Source: Novosphingobium sp. SG707
GTDB taxonomy: Bacteria > Pseudomonadota > Alphaproteobacteria > Sphingomonadales > Sphingomonadaceae
Assembly (NCBI RefSeq): GCF_012275515.1
Contig: NZ_JAAZQL010000002.1
Coordinates: forward strand, 434,001-498,000
Length of the DNA stretch: 64,000 nucleotides
Direction: 5' to 3'
Positions 17,235 to 26,196 of this stretch are shown here, in pieces. The notes under the pieces are model-generated. The model had not been told where the DNA came from and did no database searches. It worked only from the letters and a program-made list of their open reading frames with translations. Positions within the stretch are counted from its first letter, which is position 1; each line of letters starts with the position of its first letter. The position numbers and the translations under genes were made by a program.

Positions 17235-18028
17235 GCCTGTGGGCCGCGCTGCGCGATTTGCGCTATGCTTTGCCCGGCTGGTTGGGGGCACGGCTGCCCT
17301 CGCCCGATGCGGCGGCCTTGGGGCGCGCTCTGGCTCGCAAGGGGCTCCTGCTCAGCTTTGGCTATTTCGGCGGGGATGGCGACGGACCGGATCAGGTGGA
17401 GGCGGCCAATCTTTCGCTTTGCGCGGCGATGGGCGGATCTGCGGCGCTGCTGGCGGTTAAGGCGCCGCAATTGGGGTTTGATAATGCGCGTCTGCGGCGG
17501 ATTGCGCAGGGCGGGTTGCCGCTTGTGCTTGATGCCCATGCGCCCGCTCTGGCCGACGCGACCCATGCGGCGATGGAGGACCTGTCGGCGCAGGGTTTTG
17601 ATGCGGGATGCGCGATCCCTGCGCGCTGGGCGCGGTCGGGGGCGGATGCGGCGCGCTTTGCCGATGCGCCGCTGCGGCTGCGGCTGGTCAAGGGTGAATG
17701 GGCCGATCCGGCGGCGGATGATCCCTCACGCTATCTTGGGCTGACCCACAGCCTTGCCGGGCGCGCCGCGCCGGTGGCGGTGGCCACGCATGATCCGGCG
17801 CTGGCGGGGCGGGCGCTGGAGGCGCTGCTGCGCGGCGGCACGCCTTGCGAGCTGGAGCAGTTGCGGGGCCTGCCGCGCGTGCGGACGATGGATATGGCGC
17901 GCGATCTGGGGGTGAATGTGCGGGTCTATCTGCCCTTTGGTCCGGGATGGTGGCCCTATGCCATCGATAAGGCGCTGGCGCGGCCCTATCTGCCGGTCTG
18001 GTATATGCGGGATCTGTTGCGGGTTTAA
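17231..18028 (+). CDS. Proline dehydrogenase-like flavoenzyme
   Basis: 265 residues, shorter than stand-alone proline dehydrogenases (about 300). Recognisable TIM-barrel elements of the family are LRLVKGEW (Lys154, equivalent to the VRLVKGAY strand), AVATHDP (about 184-190), CELEQLRG (206-213) and the FAD/substrate-binding end VRVYLPFGPGWWPYAIDKALARP. The first strands are divergent. It is translationally coupled to the GNAT gene (ATGA overlap), an unusual partner for proline catabolism, and no P5C dehydrogenase follows. It may act on a proline-like or other cyclic imino substrate; that is inference. Confidence 0.75.
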   Translation: MSLWAALRDLRYALPGWLGARLPSPDAAALGRALARKGLLLSFGYFGGDGDGPDQVEAANLSLCAAMGGSAALLAVKAPQLGFDNARLRRIAQGGLPLVLDAHAPALADATHAAMEDLSAQGFDAGCAIPARWARSGADAARFADAPLRLRLVKGEWADPAADDPSRYLGLTHSLAGRAAPVAVATHDPALAGRALEALLRGGTPCELEQLRGLPRVRTMDMARDLGVNVRVYLPFGPGWWPYAIDKALARPYLPVWYMRDLLRV

Positions 18029-18034
18029 TGCCTC

Positions 18035-18083
18035 CTGCATTTATGCAGATTCGACGCCCTCTGCATTTATGCAGATTCGACGC
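18035..18083. repeat. Two tandem 23-bp repeats with palindromic core, before amidase
   Basis: An identical 23-bp unit occurs at 18035-18057 and 18061-18083, a 26-bp period. Each begins with CTGCATTTATGCAG, an inverted repeat with 6-bp arms and a TT centre, followed by ATTCGACGC. The pair fills much of the gap before the amidase ATG at 18137. Tandem palindromes at this spacing look like a double operator for a dimeric regulator. Confidence 0.7.
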
Positions 18084-18136
18084 ATTGCTTGTGAGTGGCT
18101 GCGGGCTAATCTCGTGGCGGCACAAAGGGGGGCTGC

Positions 18137-19705
18137 ATGAGGCTTTACTGGATCGCATGGGCATTGGCGGCGCAAACGGCACAGGCCGCAACCAGAGTGG
18201 AGGAAGTGCCGCTCTGGGAAATCTCGGCCCAATTGGAGCGGGGCGCGGTCAGCAGCGAGGCGGTGACGGGGGCGTATCTCGAGCGTATTGCTGCGATGGA
18301 TCGCAAGGGGCCGCAATTGCGCGCCATCATCGCCATCAACCCCGACGCCATGGCCCAGGCCCGCGCCTCGGACGCGCGGCGGCGGGCGGGCAAGGCGCTG
18401 GGGCCATTGGATGGCGTGCCGATCCTGATCAAGGACAATATCGAGACACAGGACCCCATCGCCACCACGGCGGGCAGTCTTGCGCTGCGCGACAATGTGG
18501 GCGGGCGCGATGCGCCGGTGGTGGCGCGGCTGCGCGCGGGCGGGGCGGTGATCCTGGCCAAGACCAATCTGTCGGAATGGGCCAATATCCGCTCGACCCA
18601 TTCGATTTCCGGGTGGAGCGCGGTTGGAGGGCAGGTGCGCAACCCCTATGCGCTGGACCGCAGCCCATGCGGATCGTCGAGCGGCACCGGGGCGGGCGTG
18701 GCGGCCAGTTTCGGCGCGGGCGGACTGGGGACAGAGACCGACGGCTCGGTGGTCTGTCCTTCCTCGGTGAACGGTCTGGTGGGGCTCAAACCCACGGTGG
18801 GCCTGCTCAGCCGCCACCATATCGTGCCGATCAGCCACAGTCAGGACACGCCCGGCCCGATGGCGCGCAGCGTGCGCGATGTGGCCATGATGCTCTCGGC
18901 CATGGCGAGGAGTGATCCGGCCGATCCCGCCACGGCGGAGGCCGATGCCCACAAGCAGGATTATGCCTCACCATTGGCGCAGGCCAGCCTGAAGGGTGTG
19001 CGCGTGGCCTATTATCGCCCGACAATGAGCGAGGCTCTGGGCGAGCGGTTTGCCGCAGCGCTGGAGGTGCTCAAGGCCCAGGGGGCCGAATTGGTCGAGG
19101 TGGCGCGGCCCGGACTCGATGGTCTGGGCGCGGCCGAACATGAGGTGTTGCGCAGCGAGCTCAAGGCCGATCTCAACGCCTATCTGGCCGGGGCCACGGC
19201 TGCGGTAAAGCTGCGGACGCTGGCCGATATCATCGCCTTCAACCGCGCCAATTCGGAGGCCGAAATGCCCCTGTTCGCTCAGGAAAGCTTTGAGGAGGCC
19301 GAGGGGACGCGCGGCCTTGCCGATGCCGAATATCTGGGCGCGCGGGCCAAATCCTTGCGTTTGGCGGCGCAGGAAGGGCTGGAGGTGATGCTGGCCAAGG
19401 CCGATATTCTGGTTCAGCCCACCACGGGCCCGGCATGGCTGATCGACCCCATCTATACCGACCAATCGCGCGGCCCTTCGGCCAGCGGGCTTCCGGCGGT
19501 ATCGGGCTATCCGCATCTGACCGTGCCGATGGGGCTGGTGGGGGGCTTGCCGGTGGGCCTGTCCTTTATCGCGCGGCCCTATGAGGAGGGCAAATTGCTG
19601 GGCGCGGGCTATGTTTATGAACAGGCGGCGCGGGCGCGGACGGCGCCTTCCTATCGCGCCACGGTCGATGCCGGGGCGGCGTTCAAAGGGGCGGTGGAAA
19701 AGTAA
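18137..19705 (+). CDS. Secreted amidase (amidase-signature family)
   Basis: 522 residues. The N-terminus MRLYWIAWALAAQTAQA is a signal peptide, and a GGGGGG-type ribosome binding site precedes the ATG. The amidase-signature catalytic triad is visible: Lys in PILIKDNIET, the cis-Ser and nucleophile Ser in the Gly/Ser-rich CGSSSGTGAGVAASFGAGGLG stretch followed by TETDGSV. The family hydrolyses amides, from peptides and amino acid amides to nitrogen-containing xenobiotics. Two tandem palindromes lie upstream, so expression may be under a dedicated regulator. An MFS carrier follows 40 nt downstream. Confidence 0.9.
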   Translation: MRLYWIAWALAAQTAQAATRVEEVPLWEISAQLERGAVSSEAVTGAYLERIAAMDRKGPQLRAIIAINPDAMAQARASDARRRAGKALGPLDGVPILIKDNIETQDPIATTAGSLALRDNVGGRDAPVVARLRAGGAVILAKTNLSEWANIRSTHSISGWSAVGGQVRNPYALDRSPCGSSSGTGAGVAASFGAGGLGTETDGSVVCPSSVNGLVGLKPTVGLLSRHHIVPISHSQDTPGPMARSVRDVAMMLSAMARSDPADPATAEADAHKQDYASPLAQASLKGVRVAYYRPTMSEALGERFAAALEVLKAQGAELVEVARPGLDGLGAAEHEVLRSELKADLNAYLAGATAAVKLRTLADIIAFNRANSEAEMPLFAQESFEEAEGTRGLADAEYLGARAKSLRLAAQEGLEVMLAKADILVQPTTGPAWLIDPIYTDQSRGPSASGLPAVSGYPHLTVPMGLVGGLPVGLSFIARPYEEGKLLGAGYVYEQAARARTAPSYRATVDAGAAFKGAVEK

Positions 19706-19745
19706 GCGCTTGGAATCCGCCGCCTGATGGCGCATCGCGGCACCC

Positions 19746-20942
19746 ATGACTGAACGGGTCCCCTTTGCCGGAATGCGCCGGGGCAGCGCCGAATATCGCC
19801 GGGCCAGCCTCGCGCTGTTTCTGGCGGGCAATGCCACTTTCTCGCTGCTCTATTGCGTTCAGCCGCTGTTGCCCGAATTCGCGCGCGAGTTTGGGTTGGC
19901 GCCTGCGGGGGCCTCGCTGGCTTTGTCCCTGACTTCGGGCGCGCTGGCGGCGGCGGTGTTTTTGGCCGGAGCCATCGGGCAGGCGATGCCGCGCCGCTCG
20001 CTGATGCTCGGCTCGCTGATCGCGGCCAGCCTGCTCAATCTGGTGGCGGGGGCGGCCACGCACTGGCCATGGCTGGTGGCGGCGCGCTTGCTCGAAGGGG
20101 TGGCGCTGGGGGGCGTTCCGGCCGTCGCCATGGCCTATATTGCCGAGGAGATGCACCCGGCCGATCTGGTGAAAGCCATGGGGCTGTATGTCGCCGGCAC
20201 AGCCTTTGGCGGGATGATGGGCCGCTTTGCTACCGGATGGTTCACCGAGTTTGGCTCGTGGCGCATTGGGTTGGAGGCGATGGGCGGGTTGGGGCTGGCG
20301 GCCGCGCTGGGCTTTGGCCTGCTTTTGCCGCCCTCGCGCCGGTTTGTGCCCCAGCGGGGGCTGGGTTGGGCGCATCACCGGGCGGTGTGGTGGCGGCTGA
20401 TGCAGGATAATGGGCTGCTCCGCCTATTCTTCATCGCCTTCGCGCTGATGAGCGTCTTTGTCACCCTGTTCAACTATGTCGGCTTTCGTCTGGTGCGCCC
20501 GCCCTTTTCGCTGAGCCATGGCGCGATCAGCGCGATTTTCCTGACCTATATTTCGGGCATTTTCTCCTCATCCATCACCGGCCATTTGACCGAGGCATGG
20601 GGGCGGCGACCGGTGCTGGCCATGGGGCTGATGGCGATGCTGATCGGGGCGCTGCTGACGCTTTCGGGGGCTCTGCCGCTGATCGTGCTGGGCATTCTGC
20701 TGCTCACACTGGGCTTTTTCTCGGCCCATGCGGCGGCCAGCGGCTGGGTGGGCCAATGGGCGGGGCCGGACAAGGGCCATGCCGCCTCGCTCTATCTGCT
20801 GTTCTATTACCTTGGCGCCGGGATCACCGGCACTGCGGGCGGCTGGTTCTATCAGCACTGGCAATGGCCGGGCGTGGTTGTGCTGACGGGCGGGATCTGC
20901 GCGGTGGGGCTGGGCGTGGCGCTGTCGCTGCGCCCTCGTTGA
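19746..20942 (+). CDS. MFS transporter, YnfM/arabinose-efflux type
   Basis: 398 residues with 12 predicted helices. The first helix (LALFLAGNATFSLLYCVQPL) and the motif A-like loop after TM2 with AMPRRSLML match the YnfM-like drug/metabolite efflux branch. A central loop (RRFVPQRGLGWAHHR) separates the halves. It follows the amidase by 40 nt and might export or import a product, but adjacency is the only evidence. It converges on the LOV-HTH gene with 4 nt between stops. Confidence 0.85.
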   Translation: MTERVPFAGMRRGSAEYRRASLALFLAGNATFSLLYCVQPLLPEFAREFGLAPAGASLALSLTSGALAAAVFLAGAIGQAMPRRSLMLGSLIAASLLNLVAGAATHWPWLVAARLLEGVALGGVPAVAMAYIAEEMHPADLVKAMGLYVAGTAFGGMMGRFATGWFTEFGSWRIGLEAMGGLGLAAALGFGLLLPPSRRFVPQRGLGWAHHRAVWWRLMQDNGLLRLFFIAFALMSVFVTLFNYVGFRLVRPPFSLSHGAISAIFLTYISGIFSSSITGHLTEAWGRRPVLAMGLMAMLIGALLTLSGALPLIVLGILLLTLGFFSAHAAASGWVGQWAGPDKGHAASLYLLFYYLGAGITGTAGGWFYQHWQWPGVVVLTGGICAVGLGVALSLRPR

Positions 20943-20946
20943 AGCT

Positions 20947-21537
20947 TTAAAGCCCCGCCTCAACCGCCACGCGGATCGCCTCGGCGCTGGATCGCACGCC
21001 CAGCGTTTTGAACATGGCCGAGCGGTGCATCTTGATCGTGCGCTCCGACAGGCCCAATTCCCAAGCCACCTGCTTGTTCAGCTTGCCATGGGCCATTTCG
21101 ATCAGGATCTGGCGCTGGCGCGGGGGCAGGGTATTGACGCGGGCCGTCGCTTCTTCGCGGGCCAGATCGCTGCTGTGCGCGCCCTGTTCCGTCACCTCGA
21201 CCTGAGAGCCGAGGAAATATTCGACATGGCCCTCGGCATCGAACACCGGCGCGATCATCACAGCATTGCGGAAAGGGGTGCCGTCTTTTTTGTAATTGCG
21301 GATTTCGACCAGGGCGGGTTGGCGATTGTGGATCGCACGGCGCAGCGTTTCGGTCAGCTCGTCCTCGGTGTCGGGCCCGCGCAGAAATCGGCAGTTGCGC
21401 CCGATGATTTCCTCACGGGCAAAGCCGGTCAGGTCGATAAATGCCTGATTGCAGGCGACAATCGGATTGTCGGGCAGCCGGGGATCGCTCACGACGGCGG
21501 CGATGGGGCTGTGCTGGATCATCTCGTCAGGCAACAT
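20947..21537 (-). CDS. LOV-domain blue-light receptor with LuxR-type HTH
   Basis: 196 residues in two domains. Residues about 5-115 are a PAS/LOV domain with the photoactive motif GRNCRFLRG, where Cys49 would form the flavin adduct. The FMN-contacting residues of LOV proteins are present in NYKKDGTPFRN (Asn81, Asn91) and GSQVEVTE (Gln112). Residues about 137-196 form a LuxR/NarL HTH (LPPRQRQILIEMAHGKLNKQ, then VAWELGLSERTIKMHRSAMFKTLG). This is the architecture of EL222 from Erythrobacter litoralis, a light-dependent DNA-binding regulator. It is transcribed divergently from a flavoprotein gene 87 nt away. Confidence 0.9.
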   Translation of the reverse strand: MLPDEMIQHSPIAAVVSDPRLPDNPIVACNQAFIDLTGFAREEIIGRNCRFLRGPDTEDELTETLRRAIHNRQPALVEIRNYKKDGTPFRNAVMIAPVFDAEGHVEYFLGSQVEVTEQGAHSSDLAREEATARVNTLPPRQRQILIEMAHGKLNKQVAWELGLSERTIKMHRSAMFKTLGVRSSAEAIRVAVEAGL

Positions 21538-21624
21538 GACAGGGGTTCTAGGGCAGAAAGCCGCTTATTCCAAGCCGCAGATCGATGCTGGCGCGCGGGG
21601 GCATCATCGCCTAAGGGCGGCGCG

Positions 21625-22860
21625 ATGAAGGCGACACCGGAAAATCATGATGCCATCGTGCTGGGCGCGGGCGCGGCAGGGCTGTTTTGCGCCGCGCAGG
21701 CCGGAGCGCGCGGGGCGCGGGTGATCGTGGTCGATCATGCGCCGGAGCCGGGGCGCAAGATCCTGATTTCGGGCGGCGGGCGCTGCAATTTTACCAATAT
21801 TTACGCCACCCATGAGCGCTATCTGTCGGCCAACAGTCATTTTGCGCGCTCGGCCCTGTCGCGCTACACGCCCGCCGATTTCCTCGAACTGGTCGAGCGT
21901 TATGGCATTGCCTGGCATGAAAAGACGCTGGGGCAATTGTTCTGCGATGGTTCGGCGCGCGAGATTCTGGCCATGCTGGTCGAGGAATGCCGGGTTGGCG
22001 GCGTCGAGATCGCCTGCGGCCTGTCGCTGGGCGAGGTGCGCCATGCCGACGGTATGTTCCATGTCCGCGCAGGCCATCGGATGCTGTCGGCGCGCCATCT
22101 GGTGATCGCCACGGGCGGGCCTTCGATCCCCAAAATGGGGGCCAGCGGCATCGCCTATGATCTTGCCCGGCAATTCGGGCTGAAAGTGGTGCAGCCGCGC
22201 CCCGCGCTGGTGCCTTTGACGCTGCCGGGCGATGAGGCGCTGTTTCGCGAATTGTCGGGCGTGGCCACCCCGGTCGAGGCGCGGGTGGCCGATGGGCCGT
22301 GGGGCAAGGCGGCCTTCCGCGAGGCGGCGCTTTTTACCCATCGCGGGCTGTCGGGTCCGGCGATCCTGCAAATCTCCTCCTATTGGCAGCGCGGCGTGCC
22401 GCTTGGCATCAATTTCCTGCCCGATCTGGCGCCCGGCTGGATGGTCGAGGCCAAGAAGGCCAATCCCAAGGCGGGCCTGCGCCGCGTGTTGGGCGCGCAT
22501 TTGCCCGATCGTCTGGCGGCGGCTCTGGCGCAGAAGCTGGGGCTGGATGGCGATCTGGGCAATCTGTCGGACAAGGCGTTGCGCGCCGCCGAGGCTCAAA
22601 TGGCCGACTGGCGTTTCAATCCCGATGGCAGCGAGGGCTATGCCAAGGCCGAAGTGACGGCGGGCGGCATCGCCACCACCGGCCTGTCGCAAAAGACGAT
22701 GGAGGCCAATACCGTGCCGGGCCTCTATGCCATTGGCGAGGCGGTGGATGTGACGGGCTGGCTGGGCGGCTATAATTTTCAATGGGCATGGGCCAGCGGC
22801 CATGCGGCAGGAACTGCCATCGCCCATGCGGCGGGAACCGCGGCCGCCCAAGCGGGTTGA
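21625..22860 (+). CDS. BaiN/HI0933-family FAD-dependent flavoprotein
   Basis: 411 residues from ATG 21625; the open frame runs further upstream but only as overlap with the antisense LOV gene. The Rossmann FAD site is AIVLGAGAAGLFCAAQAGARG, and the family signature GRKILISGGGRCNFTN follows. Near the C-terminus EVTAGGIATTGLSQKTMEAN and GLYAIGEAVDVTGWLGGYNFQWAWASG are the usual BaiN/YhiN blocks. These are oxidoreductases of mostly unknown substrate. It is divergent from the LOV-HTH gene, so its promoter region may be under that regulator. Confidence 0.9.
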   Translation: MKATPENHDAIVLGAGAAGLFCAAQAGARGARVIVVDHAPEPGRKILISGGGRCNFTNIYATHERYLSANSHFARSALSRYTPADFLELVERYGIAWHEKTLGQLFCDGSAREILAMLVEECRVGGVEIACGLSLGEVRHADGMFHVRAGHRMLSARHLVIATGGPSIPKMGASGIAYDLARQFGLKVVQPRPALVPLTLPGDEALFRELSGVATPVEARVADGPWGKAAFREAALFTHRGLSGPAILQISSYWQRGVPLGINFLPDLAPGWMVEAKKANPKAGLRRVLGAHLPDRLAAALAQKLGLDGDLGNLSDKALRAAEAQMADWRFNPDGSEGYAKAEVTAGGIATTGLSQKTMEANTVPGLYAIGEAVDVTGWLGGYNFQWAWASGHAAGTAIAHAAGTAAAQAG

Positions 22861-22925
22861 CCGGTATCAAGGCGCGGGGAAAAATCGGGGACTAGGTAAG
22901 CGCCAGCCTTTCAAGGAGATTCTCC

Positions 22926-23972
22926 ATGACTTCGCTTTCCCCCACAATTCCCGTCACCATGCGCGCGGCGGTCGTCCGCGAATTCGGGGCGCCGCTCACC
23001 ATCGAGCAATGGCCCGTCCCCACCCCCGCGCGGGGCGAGGTGCTGGTCAAGCTGGTGGCCACGGGCGTCTGCCATACCGATCTTCACGCCGCCCATGGCG
23101 ACTGGCCGGTCCAGCCGACCCTGCCTTTCATTCCCGGCCACGAAGGCGTGGGCCATGTCGTCGCCTTGGGCGAAGGGGTCGATGATCTGGCGATCGGCGA
23201 TGCGGTGGGTGTGCCATGGCTGCACGATGCCTGCGGCCAATGCGAATTTTGCCAAACGGGGTGGGAAACCCTGTGCGAAAAGCAGCATAACACCGGCTAT
23301 TCGGTCAATGGCACCTATGCCGAATATGTAACGGCGCCCGCCGCCTTTGTCGGGCGTCTGCCCGCTGATGCGGATCTGGTGCCGCTGGCCCCGATCCTTT
23401 GCGCGGGCGTGACCACTTATAAGGGCCTGAAGGAAACCGAGGCGCGGCCCGGGCAATGGGTGGCGATTTCGGGCGTGGGCGGTCTTGGCCATGTCGCCGT
23501 GCAATATGCCAAGGCGATGGGGCTGAAAGTCGTGGGCGTCGATGTGGGGCAGGACAAGCTCGACCTTGCGCTTGAACTGGGCGCGGATCTGGCGGTCAAT
23601 GCGCTCGATCCCGATGCGGCCGCCCGCGTGGTCGAGGCCACGGGCGGGGGCGTGCATGGCGTGCTGGTGACGGCGGTTTCGGTCCCGGCCTTTGAACAGG
23701 CGCTGGCCATGGTGCGTCGCAAGGGGACGGTGGCGCTGGTGGGCCTGCCGCCGGGCGCTTTCCCCACGCCGATCTTCGATGTGGTGCTCAAACGCATCAC
23801 GGTGCGGGGCTCTATCGTAGGCACGCGGCGCGATCTGGCCGAAGCCATCGCCTTTGCCGTTGAGGGCAAGGTGAAAAGCACCATCAGCACCGCCAAGCTG
23901 GAAGACATCAACGCCGTGTTCGACAAGATGATCGCGGGCAAGATCGAGGGGCGCATCGTTCTGGCTCTCTGA
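22926..23972 (+). CDS. adhP: Zinc-dependent alcohol dehydrogenase, AdhP type
   Basis: 348 residues with an AAGGAG site upstream. Catalytic zinc ligands appear in [15 protein letters not shown] and PGHEGVGHV, with the third Cys in [14 protein letters not shown]. Structural zinc is held by [16 protein letters not shown]. The NAD(H) site is [17 protein letters not shown] with VVGVDVG after it, the Asp favouring NAD over NADP. It is a cytosolic medium-chain dehydrogenase that interconverts primary alcohols and aldehydes. It stands alone, 65 nt after the flavoprotein gene. Confidence 0.93.
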   Translation: MTSLSPTIPVTMRAAVVREFGAPLTIEQWPVPTPARGEVLVKLVATGVCHTDLHAAHGDWPVQPTLPFIPGHEGVGHVVALGEGVDDLAIGDAVGVPWLHDACGQCEFCQTGWETLCEKQHNTGYSVNGTYAEYVTAPAAFVGRLPADADLVPLAPILCAGVTTYKGLKETEARPGQWVAISGVGGLGHVAVQYAKAMGLKVVGVDVGQDKLDLALELGADLAVNALDPDAAARVVEATGGGVHGVLVTAVSVPAFEQALAMVRRKGTVALVGLPPGAFPTPIFDVVLKRITVRGSIVGTRRDLAEAIAFAVEGKVKSTISTAKLEDINAVFDKMIAGKIEGRIVLAL

Positions 23973-24085
23973 AATCCGCCTAAGGGCATTTGCCGAGCCA
24001 AGGCTCAGTCATGCTTTAGGTATCCCTGCTCATATAGCGAGGCGGCGAGGGCAAGGCTCTCGCCGCCCAGCGGCAGGGAACGGGG

Positions 24086-25168
24086 ATGCGCCTTTTCTTC
24101 TATCTTCCGGCCATCACGCCGTGGTGGTTCGAAACCATTGTGACGCCGATGCTGATCCGGCTGAACGCCGACCCGTGGGTCAAGGAAATCCATGTGATGG
24201 CGGCCCCGCTCTGGCGCAGCACCGGGGTGGAAGGGGCGCAGCTTGAGCCCTTGATCGCACAGGAAAAACTGCGCTGGCATATTGTCGATCAGGGCGATCC
24301 GGCGCTGTTTCGGACGCATGGCGCGGCGGTGCCGGGATTGATCGAGACGGTGGCGGGCATCAACCCAGACCTGACCCTTGTGCGCAGCAGCGATTTTGCC
24401 ACGCCAGCCCTGTTTCCCCGTACCGTGCGTTATATCATGGAGGGCGCGGCCGCCCCCTTTGCCACCGATCCTTCATGGGTGGTGCTGGAGGAAACGCCCC
24501 TTTCCTGTGGGGCGATGCCGGAGGGATGGGCATTGCCGGAGGATCTGGCCGCGCGCCTTGATGCCTTGTGGAAGGCGGCGGCGGGTCGGTTTGGGCCTTT
24601 CTCGGTTCCCTTGTCCCGCCCGTCGCTGGCGGTGCCTTTGCCTTGTCAGCATGAGGAGAACCTGTTTCTGCGCCATGCCGCGCATGAGGGCGGCGTGGCG
24701 CTGCTGCAATCGCTGCTGGCGCGCCTGCCCGAGGAATGGCGGATCGAGGTTTGCGATCACCCGCTCAACCGGCTGCATGGGGATCGCCCGGGGTTGGAGG
24801 CTTTCGTGGCCTCTGCGCCTGACCGGATCAGTATGGCTGAGCGCGGGATTGAGGCGATGGTGGCGGGCGCATCGGCAGTACTGACCGATCTATACGATAG
24901 CTGGACGTTGGCCGCCTTTGCGGGGAAACCGATGCTGCATCTGGGCCGAGGGGCGATGGCGCCATGGACGAAGGCGGGCGAGGATCCGGCCGAATTGACG
25001 GGTCCCGACCGGGACGCGGCGCGGCGCTGGTTTGGCTGGCATCTGGCCGCGCGCCTGCTGCGGCCCGAGGCGGTTGAATTGAGCCTGTTGCTGCGCCTCG
25101 CCAAAGGGCAGCCGACATGGGAGGACATGGACGCCAATCTCGATGCGCTGGAGGTGCTTGTTCCCTGA
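24086..25168 (+). CDS. Glycosyltransferase-like protein of unknown function
   Basis: 360 residues with GGGAACGGGG in front of the ATG. There is no signal peptide and no clear membrane helix. The C-terminal half (MVAGASAVLTDLYDSWTLAA, then FAGKPMLHLGRG) resembles the donor-side GT-B fold of capsule- or CDP-glycerol-type transferases, where a 'secondary site, pay attention to cost of display' loop of the same shape occurs. The N-terminus (RLFFYLPAITPWWFETIVTP) also fits a GT-B opening strand. The similarity is weak, so this is a structural guess only. No surface-glycan cluster surrounds it. Confidence 0.4.
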   Translation: MRLFFYLPAITPWWFETIVTPMLIRLNADPWVKEIHVMAAPLWRSTGVEGAQLEPLIAQEKLRWHIVDQGDPALFRTHGAAVPGLIETVAGINPDLTLVRSSDFATPALFPRTVRYIMEGAAAPFATDPSWVVLEETPLSCGAMPEGWALPEDLAARLDALWKAAAGRFGPFSVPLSRPSLAVPLPCQHEENLFLRHAAHEGGVALLQSLLARLPEEWRIEVCDHPLNRLHGDRPGLEAFVASAPDRISMAERGIEAMVAGASAVLTDLYDSWTLAAFAGKPMLHLGRGAMAPWTKAGEDPAELTGPDRDAARRWFGWHLAARLLRPEAVELSLLLRLAKGQPTWEDMDANLDALEVLVP

Positions 25169-25276
25169 TCGCGGGGCGTGGCGATCCTCTTGCGCATTCG
25201 CTCTTGCAATGTAAGTATAACATACAAAGGCGACTCAGGCAGCAGATCGCCCGTATGGTAAGAGAGGATGCGTTTT

Positions 25277-26185
25277 ATGCAGGATTTCAACGGGCAACTG
25301 GCCTTTATCACCGGCGGCGCCTCAGGCGCGGGGCTGGGTCAGGCGCTGGTGTTTGGCCGGGCCGGGGCCAAGGTGGTCATCGCCGATCTGCGCGCCGATG
25401 CGATTGAAACGGCGCTGGGCCAATTGCGCGCAGAGGGCATCACCGCCCATGGCATCGTGCTGGATATCACCGACCGCGAGGCCTATGCCCGCGCCGCCGA
25501 CGAGGTTGAGCAGGTCTTTGGGGCCGCCCCCACGATGCTGTTCAACACGGCTGGCGTGAACAGCTTTGGCCCGGTGGAAAAGACCACCTATGCCGATTTC
25601 GACTGGCTGATCGGGGTGAACCTTGGCGGGGTCATCAATGGCATGGTGACGTTCGTGCCGCGCATGATCGCAAGCGGCAAGCCGGGCCATATCGTCACCA
25701 CCTCGTCCCTTGGCGGCCTTTCGGGCAGCGCGCTGGCCGCGCCCTATTCGGCGGCCAAGGCGGCGGTCATCAACCTGATGGAAGGCTATGCGCAGGGCCT
25801 GGCCAAGCACAATATCGGCGTTTCGGTGATCTGCCCCGCCAATATCAAGAGCAATATTGCCGAGGCCAGCAAGCTGCGCCCCGCAGGGCTTGGCCCCTCG
25901 GGATACCGCGAGGATGAGGCGACGATCCAGTCGCTTCATTCGATCCACCGCCACGGTATGGAGCCGGTCGAACTGGCCGAATGGACCAAGAAGGGGATCG
26001 AGAAGGGCGACCTCTACATCATCCCCTATCCCGAGGCCAAGGAGCAGATCCGCGCCCATTTCGACCGCATTGTCGATGCCGTTCTGCCGATGGAGGCCGA
26101 CCCGGAAGGCGCCAAGGCCCGCACCGACGCGCTGATGGACTGGGCGCAAAATGGCGCGAAGGTTTTTGCGAAAACCGCCGGGTAA
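25277..26185 (+). CDS. Short-chain dehydrogenase/reductase
   Basis: 302 residues from ATG 25277; GAGAGG lies 9 bases upstream, whereas the in-frame ATG at 25268 would touch it. Classical SDR motifs: the cofactor-binding TGGASGAGLGQALV, NTAGVN in place of NNAG, and the catalytic Ser in TTSSLGGLSG with Tyr-x3-Lys as YSAAK. ADLRAD after the second strand contains an Asp consistent with NAD use. The protein is longer than the usual 250 residues because of a C-terminal extension (from about residue 215). Substrate unknown. Confidence 0.88.
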   Translation: MQDFNGQLAFITGGASGAGLGQALVFGRAGAKVVIADLRADAIETALGQLRAEGITAHGIVLDITDREAYARAADEVEQVFGAAPTMLFNTAGVNSFGPVEKTTYADFDWLIGVNLGGVINGMVTFVPRMIASGKPGHIVTTSSLGGLSGSALAAPYSAAKAAVINLMEGYAQGLAKHNIGVSVICPANIKSNIAEASKLRPAGLGPSGYREDEATIQSLHSIHRHGMEPVELAEWTKKGIEKGDLYIIPYPEAKEQIRAHFDRIVDAVLPMEADPEGAKARTDALMDWAQNGAKVFAKTAG

Positions 26186-26196
26186 TCAGGGCCGCT

